From the NCBI GenBank assembly GCA_020631735.1, contig CM036209.1, positions 3,199,451 through 3,263,450 of the forward strand: a stretch of DNA of 64,000 nt. Direction: 5' to 3'. The notes under the pieces were generated by a model. That model had not been told where the DNA came from, did not search any database, and saw only the letters and a list, made by a program, of their open reading frames with translations. This stretch comes from Saccharum officinarum. Its lineage: Eukaryota; Streptophyta; Magnoliopsida; Poales; Poaceae. Each line of letters opens with the position of its first letter. Within the stretch, counting starts at the first letter, position 1. Position numbers and translations under genes: made by a program. This document shows, piece after piece, positions 49,821-59,804 of the stretch.

Positions 49821-51445
49821 CGGTGGAAAAGGCCACGGTGGGCGGGAGGCGCAGTTGAGAGACAGAAAGCCCAACGGAGAAGGAGGAAGACAGACGGCCA
49901 GGGTAATAAAATTCCGCACACAGAGCGGACGTATCCTTCACTCTTTCTTTTTGTGAGAAAAAAAAAGATTTAGGAACCTCATCACTAACTTTGGCGGTTT
50001 CCATTATATTTTCCATGTAATTAAGATCATACACCAAGAAATTATGTACAAGTACCCCCACGAAACTAGAATGCTTTACTACACTGTCATTTTCATCACC
50101 GATTTCGTCGCCTGCTGGTTCCGAACCGTTGGTGATAACCATTGATATAATAGTTTTTCAACTAAAAAAAGCTATATCGGCCACTACGACGAACCCATTG
50201 GCAAGCGTCGTCGAGAAGCTTCAATCTACATGGGAGTTGCGGCTGCCGACGTGCCACCATCAACCCGTTCGTCGTCAAGAACACACGTCATTTATCTCTG
50301 GGGGAGGGGGAGAAGCCTTGCCACGATGGGGCCACCCCACCTGCATCTGGTGGGGAGAAAATGGGTGTGGCTAGACTGGTGGGCTATGGATCCACACCTC
50401 CCTCATGGACACCATTCGCGCGGAAATGGGTGTGGCTAGACTAGTGGGCTATGGATCCACACCTCCCTCAGACTATCCGCACTCATGAACCTCTATATTC
50501 ATCCTTTATAAGGATATTTCGTCTAGTCACTCATTTATATACAGTTTTCTCGCACCCATCCATACTCTATATCTTCCTCTATCCCAACTACCAGTTTATG
50601 GACCCCACATGTCATTTATATAAATTTTATCTAAATATATTCATGCGAGATCTTGTTTTGAAGGATTTATTGAAACAAATTTAATGGTGTAATCGGAATT
50701 TAATTTGGTTTTTTAGTTTTTGAGTTATAACATTTTTTGGTTGGTTAAAAAACTGGGACCCACCTCTGCATCTTTCACGCATGCAAAGCGCTGTGGCTGC
50801 TAGTCGTCCGTGTGGGCCAGCCGACCTTTAGCGTGCCTCCGGCATTGCGCCACAAATACAGGCTCCCGCTGCATAGCGCACTGGGTGCCGGCTCCCGCTG
50901 CAGACAATTCGACCGCTATATTGGCTGACGTGGGGCGTAGCGGATGTCATCGCGTACAGCAGTGCGGGTGGTCTCATGGACACCATTCGCGTGGCCACAC
51001 GTGCATGTGTGAGGTCGCCTTGTTGGCAACCTTCAGGAGACACATAATGAACTATTGGTGAAAATGATTTTCCAAAATGGTTTTAAATTTTAACCGTTGG
51101 TGTATGCATACACACACCATATCTCTATGGGGACTTAAAAAAGATTGAGCCGACGATCTTGTTGATATTGGTGGATTCAGAACTCGAGCAACTCCAATAG
51201 CTTGCTATTCTTGTTTTGGAGTCTATTTTAGAATTTATATAGCAAAAGGTTGGCTCCTACAAATGGGCTATTTAGTTTTGTAAAATAGAAAACTGGTTGT
51301 CCCTTGATTTGCGTATTTGGTAAGATGGATGAGCAGGTGGCATACAATTCATATTGAAAGCTAGCTGTCGAAAAATGACTAGAAATCTACCCCGAATACT
51401 AGTACAGTGCAGGCTCTGTATTGACAAACAGTGCATATTGAGTTA

Positions 51446-51785
51446 GGGGGTGTTTAGTTCGTGGCGTAAAAAATTTTGGGGTGTCACATCGAATGTTTTA
51501 TGAAATGTCGGAAGGGGTGTCCGGATACTAATAAAAAACTAATTACATAACTCGCATGAAAACCGTGAGACGAATTTATTAAGTCTAATTAATTCGTCAT
51601 TAGCACATATTTACTGTAGCACAACATTATCAAATCATGGATTAACTATGCTTAAAAAATTTGTCTCGTAAATTTATCGCAATCTGTATAATTAGTTATT
51701 TTTTCGCCTACATTTAATACTCCATGCATGTGTCTAAACATCCGTCATCGGGGTGAAAAATTTTGGGGAAGAACTAAACACCCCC
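51446..51785. mobile_element. mirror copy of Tourist-like MITE copy 2
   Basis: Counterpart of 25812-26152. One base shorter, flanked by TTA on both sides (the complement of TAA). Confidence 0.85.
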
Positions 51786-52296
51786 TTACTAACATGTGAA
51801 CAGAAGAAACTATTACGCTGTTCAGCTGATGGTTTGTGTGGCCGATAAACCGGCTGATGCTATTTTATTGTGAGAGAAAAATATTGTACCATATTGTTTC
51901 TAGCATGCACGCACACCATAAATTAAGACATGTTGGTCCTCTGATACGGAGTAAAACCGGAGGGCAAACTTGTTACTACATTAAATTAAATTAAATTACA
52001 CCATGGAGGGTAGGATTCTGAGTACAGAAGGAAATAAAAAAAACTCGTATACTAATGTTTTCTAGAAATTCACGTCACTTCGATACATTCTTCCTTGCAT
52101 GCATATAAACTAATACTCCATCCATTCCAAATTATAAGACTTTTTAACTTTTCTAGATATATACATTTTATTACGAACTGAGATACTATATATATATATA
52201 CATAGCAAAATTAATGTATCTAGAAAAACCAAAATATCTTACGATTTGAAACGAATGGGGTACTCTCTCACAGAAGTGAGTAACACGAACTTATCA

Positions 52297-52777
52297 CTAA
52301 ATGAAATCCCAATCACGCTCTTCCTCATCACTTTCCTCTGGATAAATATAATTTGTGTGCCCACCTAAGAAGCTACCACAACTTGGATGTACAAGATTTT
52401 TTGCCCAAAAAAAACAACCTCTGCAGCGAGCTTATAGAAAAAAAACAAGTGTGTTAGCAAATGGTCGACAAATGAAAAAAAAAGATGAGCAAAAAATAAC
52501 CTACAAAGTTAGATCAGTGTATATTTGCATAAAAATCAAGGGAAATTGATATGAAGATACCTTGATCATTCTTTTTTGATGGCTTGTAGTCATCCTCCTC
52601 CAAAGGCTTGCAGAGATAAACATCTTTCTCATCTATGAGATTATGATGTACTTCAGCAAAAAACATTGTATGTTTACCATCAAGGCCTTTCACTAAAAAG
52701 TTGTAATGCAAATATCCTTTCCCGAATTCACCCATAATGTTTCTTTCTTTCACTTCCACAAATTCAAGATCGGAAGG
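52297..52777 (-). pseudogene. DUF3615-like copy 2b, mirror copy
   Basis: Exons 52561-52777 and 52297-52430 on the minus strand, identical in length (217 and 134 nt) to 24820-25036 and 25167-25300. It ends at the LTR start at 52906. It should not be counted as an extra gene. Confidence 0.65.
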
Positions 52778-52905
52778 CTGCAATATAATAATATAAAATA
52801 CATGTCAGTAATTCAATATAACAGACCCACTTCAGATATCAGATATAAATAGTAAAATGCATTTCAACTATGCAGCTAGCTTAAGTAATGAGCTTAATCA
52901 GTGGT

Positions 52906-55340
52906 TGTAACACCCTAATTTTTACATTGTTTCAAAATAGATAAAATTGATTTTATTTATGTATCTGAGTGTGCATTTAAATATAGGAGATAATAATTTT
53001 TTTGTGAAATTAAAATTTATCATAAGGTTAGTTACATGTTGATGCACTCATGCCGATGCATTTTTATTTATTATGGTGACTGTTTTTTTTCCAATGCTAA
53101 AAGGTTTAAAAATTATTTGAAATTGGATTTGGAAAATCAATTTAGAAAATGAAAAGGAAATTCTATTCACTCTCCTTCACTTCCTTTCAATTCGGCCCGT
53201 TGGCCCAGTCTACCGAACCGGCCCGCTGGCCTTCTCCCTCTCGCGCGTCCCTCTTGGGCCGGCCCAGCTCGGCCAGGCAGTCACGGCTGCGCCTCCTCCC
53301 TCTCGTAGTCACTAGCACTGAGGGCCCGCACGTCAGCGTCGTCTTCTCCTTCATCCAACCTCCCGCGTCGCACGGTCCCGAAGGCAACCGCCGCCCCCGC
53401 GCCCACGTCTCGCATCGTGGGAGCGTCCTCCCCACGCCCGGCCTTCAAAAGGGAGCCGGACCCCTTCACCGCCTCCCCCGCTGCCCCTCCCACTCCATTC
53501 TCGCTCGTAGAGTCGCACCCACCGCGCGGCAGCGTCCCACTGGAGAGCTCGTCCGCCTCCCGCCGTGGTCCGCCGCACCCGCTCCCTTCCCGCCTTTGGT
53601 TTCGCCGTGGTGAGCTTCTCCGAGCCCCTCTCTCTCTCCCCGAGCTATTGTCGTCGTGCATTTTGGTCTCTAGGGGCGAATTCACGTGTGCCGGTGAGCT
53701 CGTCGCCGTCGGGCATGGCGCGCACGCCGCATGGGCCACTCCGCGGCCGTGATTTGCCTCGGGATGGCTTCGCCGTCGCCCCGCGGCACCCTGGTGGCCT
53801 CGGTGGCTGAATTGGTGGCCCATAGAGCCGGTTTTGCGCTCTCCGGTGAGCTTCCGGCAGCTAGCCATGGAGGGCCGCCGCGTCGGCTGTTTCTTCGGCG
53901 GACACACCTTCTCTCTCTCCCTCCCATCATTTCTCCTCCGTCCGATTTGAAATCAACGGCTCTGAATGACCGATACCCCTTCGCGGGCCATTTTCACTAA
54001 AGAGACCCCATCCTTTTCAATAATTCCGCCCGCAGTCCTCAGTTGATTGAATTTCCTGATTTTTTGATTTATTTAAAATCCAAAAATAGTTTGATCTATT
54101 TACAGAATTGCCACTGCAGTAAAACGCTTATAAAATCGTCGTTTTAACTCCGATTCGACCCGTTCAACTTGCGTTAGGTTCGTAATTTCATAACCTACGT
54201 GTTAATGCCATTGTTAATTAGGTTTGCAACATTTAAAATTCTTGATTAGGTTAAGTTAATTAACTCGCTATAGGAATCTTGTTTACTTCGTAACTTTCGT
54301 GTTTTAGCTCCGATTTTCGTGACCTTCGCGTTGACGTGATCGCAGCGAGACATAGAATATTTTCATAAACTTTTTATCTTGCTTTTATACTGCTGGTGTA
54401 CTGTTCTAATTATAGGTTTGTTTGCTATGCATGAATGCTCCTCAAATGTGTATGTTGCTGTGTTGGTCGAGTCAGGCGGTGAGGAGTACGTTGGGAGCCA
54501 GGAGTACTTTGAAGACCAGCAGGATCAACAGGAGGGTGCTAACTAAGGCAAGTATAGCATGGGCTTACCTTGATGTCCTATTCATTATACAATCTACTCA
54601 TTATGCATGTGTCCAATATTGCTCGACTATAAGGACTTCCTAGCTAATTGATGACATGTACCTTGATTCCTATGGGGTTATTTGCATATCGGTAGAATGC
54701 TAGTGCTATATTCAAACATGATCAATACTAGAATTAATGGAACAAACGGATAAACATGATGGTGACAATTGAACTATAGGGTGAAGGTGCAAATGATGTT
54801 GATCATGTTGCCCTAAACCCTGCGTAAGGACTTATCTGTAGGGCAAAAGCTGGGACATACAGTGCAACCGTGAGAGTTATATGGCTCTGACTTTAGCTCA
54901 GTAATAGGATCTTTTCTAGCTTGTTAGAGGTTACCCGAAAGGGCGCAAGAGGGACTTGCCACTTTGGGTATAGAACTGCCTCTGTTCTGGTGTGTATAGC
55001 CTGCGGGAATTGTGCCACAGAAAAGAGGTTCTCTATATCTGCCTGCCGAGGAAACCTCGCGGCCCTAACTTGTTAGACGAGACCTATGGAAGGCTTCATA
55101 GTGTACCCTGCCGCTCACCTTGAAGTGTTATGAGAGTAATTAACCCGGGCATATGGGTAACACGACTCACGGGTAAAGATGCACAACCTCTGCAGAGTGT
55201 TAAAACTGTTATAAACAGCCGTGCTCACGGTCACGAGCGGCCCGGAAAACTCACAGAATAAATGGTTACTTGTGAAGTTGTCGTTCATGGTGAACTATGA
55301 AGGTATTATGATGATGATGACGATGATGATGATATAATGT
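52906..55340 (+). mobile_element. mirror copy of the gypsy-type LTR
   Basis: Starts TGTAACACCCTAATTTTTAC at 52906 and includes the GAT microsatellite near 55308-55335. Counterpart of 22250-24691. The far boundary is not resolved here either. Confidence 0.55.
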
Positions 55341-56661
55341 TGATCAATGACTCTGTTTAATTCTAGTAGATGATCATGTGGTTAATTTGGGAGCTTAAGC
55401 ATAATTTTTTAAAAGTTTAATTAAAAGTTTGAGCACTGTGGGGAACTCCCCACAATTTTTTTTGTCAAAAAAAATAATGCAAGAAATTTTTTGATGTTTT
55501 GAAGTTTTGTCTACTCATTTGTGATCCTGCTGTAAACGTGGATTGTTTCAAGTTCTCCTGTTGGGTGGGCTCGACAGACTACCGGGTTTGACTTGGTCTC
55601 TTGGGCACTTAGTGTCAGATGGCTGACATCTGTGCTGGGGATTAGGTTAAACTAGGCGATTCTGCCACACATCTCACACTGGTGAACGTGTCCAACTTTA
55701 ACTAGGACCTATTTTTAGAGAAAGCAAATCTTCCTGAACAGGAAGAAACCAAAATGTAGGAAATGCATGCATTGCTGTAGGCAAATAAGTCCATTGGAGA
55801 TATATGAGCCTAAAATAATTTGTGGTGGTTGACTCCAATTGTAAGGGCCTTCTAGTGTTAATAGTGTATCGTCATGCCAAAAACTGAATTTTCCAGTTTA
55901 GAGAGAAATGGGGGTGGGGAAAAGGGTGTCATCTGTATGCCTGTGGAGGAATAGATGGGAGTATGTGAACCGAGGTAGCTAGTTTATGTTTGTTACCACT
56001 TACCATTAGCTGATTGTATTTGGTCTTATGTTTTCGCTGTCATATTGGTGAGCAGTGCTTACATTACATGTGTAATGGATTGGAGGTAGCCGATCCAAGG
56101 CTCCAAGCCTCCACTCGGTCACTGGATGGTTGCTTAAATGATGTTTATATTCATTATTTTAAGTTTCTCTTGTGTCGAACTATGAATGGACAAGAAACAA
56201 ACAGAACAATACCCTTTTCTGCACTCGCAAGCATTGTGCACCAAATGCCCAAACGGCAGCTATTAGCTGACCGGCGACATGCCGAGCAGTGGCGGAGGAA
56301 CCGGAGGAGTACGAGAAGGGAAGATCGGGTGGGCGGTGGCGGCGGCGCCACCGATCTAGTCTAGATCCGGACTACCCTTACGAGTACATCTGTTTATACC
56401 CTTGGCCGTCAGCGGTTAGCCGTCGACGTGAGCACACGAGTGGGATCGCCGGATTTGGCCATGGAACAGAGGAACCTCTGGCTCTCGCGAGTTTACTTGC
56501 TTACCAAAATATTCGATAGCGTTATTACAGACCGGGTTCAGAGTATAAGGCTGGATACAGCCGAGTGCCCTCAGGCCCACATGTCATACGGATACATGAA
56601 TGTAAATGAACATAATACGCCTTCTCTTCTGGATTGCGTCTTTCTCTCCTTCATGCCATCT

Positions 56662-57741
56662 TCACTCAGTCGTTTATGACAGCTCCGTCGGTCGAAGTTT
56701 CTGCTTGTCCCCAAGTAGGTGCTGCTGGAAACCTTGCCTTGAGCACATGGTAATCCTCCCAGGTCACCAATGTTGCTAGTAAACCAGTCCATGTCACAAG
56801 GACTTTGAGGTATAGCATTGTTACCTTTGCGGACTAGACGGCGTTCTAGAATTTCAGCTGGTAATGCATTAGAAGCCTGCAAATCAGTTAACATAGGTAA
56901 CTTTGAAAAAACAAGAGTGTAGTTTGGGTGGAATGACTTTAGCTGTGAGATGTGAAACACTGGATGAACACGAATGTCTTTAGGCAAATCTAGTCGATAA
57001 GCCACAGCACCAATTCTCTCCAGTATCTTGTATTGGCCGAAAAACTTATAAGCCAGTTTAGGAATGGTCGGTTTGCAACCGATGATTGAGTGTAAGGCTG
57101 CAAACGAAGTAACACTTGGTCACCCACTGAAAACTGCTTGTCAGTGCGGTTCCTGTCAGCACACAACTTCATTCGGTTTTGAGCCTGTTCCAGTCTTTGC
57201 TTGAGCATTTGAAGATGAAGCTCTCTATCTTCAATGATTTGTGTGACTGAAGGTGAGGCATCTAGTGGGACTTGTGGTTCAGCTCCCAACTGAAGATCAT
57301 ACCCATACAATGCCTTGAATGGAGAACAGCCAAGAGAACTGTGAAATACAGAGTTGTACCACAGTTCAGCTAGAGACAGCCAAGCTTTCCATGCCTTTGG
57401 TGAATCTTGAACTGCACATCTCAAGTACATTTCCACACATTGGTTCACCCTTTCTGTTTGACCATCTGTTTGTGGATGGTGGGCCATTGCTGAAATTGAG
57501 TTGGACCTTGTAAAGTTTGAACAATTCTTTCTAAAAAACACTCACAAACACAGTGTCTCTGTCAGTTACTTTGACTTTGAAAGGTCATGTAACTTCACTG
57601 TATTATCCATGAATAGTTGTGCAATTGTGATAGCAGTGTATGGATACTTGACTGGAATGAAGTGTGCAGACTTAGTCTGTCTGCTACTACCAGAAGGACA
57701 GAGTAGCCCTCAGACTTAGGTAAGCCCTCAATGAAGTCCAT
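56662..57741 (-). pseudogene. mirror copy of the chromovirus integrase/chromodomain fragment
   Basis: Counterpart of 19853-20930. This copy has an extra base in the chromodomain region (ACTTTGAGG at 56802-56810), which shifts the frame where the left arm is open, and an extra G near 57482 before the [13 protein letters not shown] block. Confidence 0.8.
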
Positions 57742-57848
57742 GGATAGGAGTTGGGAAGAAGGGATGACCGGAACCCTAGCCGTCGTGCCGAAGCTGGAAG
57801 AAGACGGCGGGCGGAGGCGTGGAAAAAAACGGTGGGCGTGAGCGCGAA

Positions 57849-57948
57849 NNNNNNNNNNNNNNNNNNNNNNNNNNNNNNNNNNNNNNNNNNNNNNNNNNNN
57901 NNNNNNNNNNNNNNNNNNNNNNNNNNNNNNNNNNNNNNNNNNNNNNNN
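57849..57948. other. assembly gap (100 N)
   Basis: Second 100-N filler. It separates the flipped contig from the retrotransposon contig and hides the 5' LTR and primer-binding site of that element. Confidence 1.
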
Positions 57949-58478
57949 GCTTCGGTAAGTGTGAGTTGTGAGAGCATGATCGGATACACCGCCGATCTAG
58001 GGAAAGTGCTTATATGATACTTGGATAATTACATGTTTTACACATGTTTTTATAAAAGTGTCGCATGTGTGGGTGTTCCATCTGTTGAGGCGATGCCGTC
58101 AATAGGACGATGTGTTTGGGTAGTCACTACCGTTGTACACGCATCTGGGGATTCGTGTAAAGCGTGTAGGTAGGTTTACTGCTTTCATGCATTCATGGGG
58201 AATGGGCTGAAATGAGTTTTCTGCAGGTACATAACAGCGTATCGTGTAGACCGAATTAGTTACGTATATGAGAGATCGTTGTATGCCACCGAATTCACCG
58301 TTAGATGCTTTTTTTTTCCTAAGTTTGTGAGAACGTAAGACTCGTGCATGCATCATATTGTTTGTGCATTCCATTCATGGCATGCATTCCTCCCCTTATA
58401 AAAGGATTATCCCATTTCGATAAAAGTGACCTCAACTAAAATATGTTCTCACCGGGTAATTTAAAACTTGTGCTACAG
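57949..58478 (+). other. leader region of the chromovirus
   Basis: There is no coding sequence and no recognisable tRNA-Met primer-binding site. It begins at the gap with GCTTCGGTAAGTGTGAG, which contains a strong 5' splice-site match (GT at 57955-57956), and ends GTGCTACAG just before an ATG, a plausible 3' splice site. It may be an intron or the end of the LTR plus leader. Confidence 0.4.
58397..58403 (+). promoter_or_regulatory. TATA-box candidate upstream of the H3-tail ORF
   Basis: TATAAAA in the context CCCCTTATAAAAGGATTA, 76 bp before the ATG at 58479. The position would suit a promoter for the extra ORF, but it could equally be the LTR promoter if the LTR reaches this far. Confidence 0.4.
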
Positions 58479-58967
58479 ATGGCCCGCACGAAGCAGACTG
58501 CCCGCAAGTCCACTGGAGGAAGAGCACCCCGTCGTCAGCTAGCCCCGCGGGAGCACCGCAACACGGACACTTTTCTAAGCGAGTTTGGCATGCCCACCTT
58601 GCTTTGGAGAGTGCTCCATGATGTGGGGTACCCGGAGGGACAAGAGCCAGTTTACTCTTGGAGCGAGAGCCAGCTAGCTGAAGATGGACTTGCTGTGGTA
58701 GAGATCACCGTCCCTGCTCTTGGTGATGCGCCAGAATGGGATGGTTGGCATTTGGAGTTCGAAGGACGCACTCCAGTCGAGGGTGCAGAGGGCGCAGCTT
58801 TTCGCGTCATCCGAGACATCATGAGCAGATTTCCCAATGAGTTAGCAGCAGCTTTGGCCGGTACCTTCCCGAGAGATGATCCTCGCGACGCCATTTGGTA
58901 CAGCCGCAAGGAAGTGCCCTGGTTAGAGGCCCCAGTGAAGGACTGGCTAGCGACAATCACACCATGA
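58479..58967 (+). CDS. extra retrotransposon ORF with a histone H3 N-terminal tail
   Basis: 162 aa, unknown function. Residues 1-21 after the initiator Met follow the histone H3 tail: ARTKQTARKSTGG is exact, then R-A-P-R-R-Q-L-A, so only K14 and K18 differ (both to R). Residue 23 is also R instead of K. After about residue 28 the match stops and there is no histone fold. Instead there is a domain with MPTLLWRVLHDVGYPE, VVEITVP, WDGWHLEFEG and EGAEGAAFRVIRDIMSRFP. The start at 58479 was chosen because the upstream in-frame ATG (58443) would add 12 residues lying before a CAG/ATG splice acceptor. The codons (GCCCGCACGAAGCAG...) look like a plant H3 gene. It stops at TGA 58965-58967, overlapping the next ORF by ATGA. 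It is on the gag strand, about 0.84 kb upstream. It is not a host histone gene. Confidence 0.85.
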   Translation: MARTKQTARKSTGGRAPRRQLAPREHRNTDTFLSEFGMPTLLWRVLHDVGYPEGQEPVYSWSESQLAEDGLAVVEITVPALGDAPEWDGWHLEFEGRTPVEGAEGAAFRVIRDIMSRFPNELAAALAGTFPRDDPRDAIWYSRKEVPWLEAPVKDWLATITP

Positions 58968-59452
58968 GTGCCATGTATGCAGCCATCAGAGCATACCAAG
59001 GTCTGGAGAATACCTATTGGACCTTGACTGGCCTACGTGGTGATGATCGGCTTGAAGCAAGGAAGCAGAAGAAAAAGCAAGCGCGTGCCATAGCTAGCTT
59101 GCAGGAGCAGTTGGCTGATATGAGCTTGCAGCGGGACCGAGCTCTCGAGAGAGGCGAGAGTTCCATGCAGCAAGTACAGAGGCTGACTCAGGCCAACAGG
59201 AATGCAGATCGCTTGTTGGAGCAGCTAGTACAAGAAAGGAATGAAGCCTGGAACGAGAGAGACCTTCTGAGGCAGAGGGTCGAGGAGCTAGAAGAGTACA
59301 ATGCCAACTTGCATGAAGAGTTCCATGCCCTCTACAACGGGATGGGCCCGTATGCTCCTCCGAACGCCGCTCAGATGGACATCGACGACGACGCTGCAGC
59401 TGAGGGTAGCGATGGCGACGCCTCCGACATCGACGATGGCCCCGAGGAGTAG
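58964..59452 (+). CDS. coiled-coil ORF with acidic C-terminus, overlapping the H3-tail ORF
   Basis: 162 aa from ATG 58964. The frame is open upstream to an ATG at 58895, inside the previous ORF. After an aromatic stretch (YAAIRAYQGLENTYWTLTGL) comes a basic patch (RKQKKKQAR), then a long heptad-rich helix (about residues 35-125: LQEQLADMSLQRDRALERG, LLRQRVEELEEYN), a proline turn (GPYAPPN) and a very acidic end (DIDDDAAAE...DIDDGPEE). It may be made by termination-reinitiation at ATGA, by a -1 shift that fuses it to the H3-tail part, or it may be one protein split by a sequence error. The coiled coil suggests oligomerisation; the acidic end resembles histone- or chromatin-binding tails. Both are inference. 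Confidence 0.7.
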   Translation: MSAMYAAIRAYQGLENTYWTLTGLRGDDRLEARKQKKKQARAIASLQEQLADMSLQRDRALERGESSMQQVQRLTQANRNADRLLEQLVQERNEAWNERDLLRQRVEELEEYNANLHEEFHALYNGMGPYAPPNAAQMDIDDDAAAEGSDGDASDIDDGPEE

Positions 59453-59804
59453 GATAGTGTCATGCGTTAGTAGCTAGGCGTGACGCGATGGCCTTCTTTT
59501 GGGTTCCATGTATCATGATGTATCCTGTTCGACCTTGAGACTGATGATCTTTGGAGTTTGGTTGTGTATGCGATACCCGAACGCATAAAAGTCCAGTGTA
59601 TGTATGCTGGCAACATGGTTGTATGGAACGCGATGTTGCTTTTAAAGTAACTTAATTGGTGCTGTTGTTCAATTGGAATGAAATTATTGCGCCTCTGTTT
59701 TCTTGTATGACTTGTTCTCTCCAATGAATTCAGTATGGCATGATTGTTCCTTCGGACACAATTTTACAACTTCACTCAATGGTGCTTGTTGCTGAAATAT
59801 GCAG
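59453..59804 (+). other. spacer between the extra ORFs and gag
   Basis: 352 bp, AT-rich and T-rich towards the end, with no coding frame. It ends GCTGAAATATGCAG just before the ATG of gag, matching a 3' splice site. It resembles an intron or the 3' UTR of a captured transcript. Confidence 0.5.

Larger units (their letters stand above)
39804..57848 (-). repeat. right arm of the 18-kb inverted repeat
   Basis: Reverse complement of 19742-37869. All features of the left arm recur here in mirror order. Observed differences are mostly one-base changes in homopolymer runs. 41220-41480 is noisier and lower in complexity than its partner. Confidence 0.9.

Noticed and set aside
19742..57848. A genuine 38-kb palindrome or mobile inverted duplication
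   Set aside because: Arm ends coincide exactly with two 100-N gaps and differences look like read errors, so an assembly cause is preferred. Kept as a finding because it can be tested.
58479..58967. A normal host histone H3 gene
   Set aside because: Only the first 21-23 residues match. The histone-fold region is absent and replaced by an unrelated domain, and gag-pol follows on the same strand.
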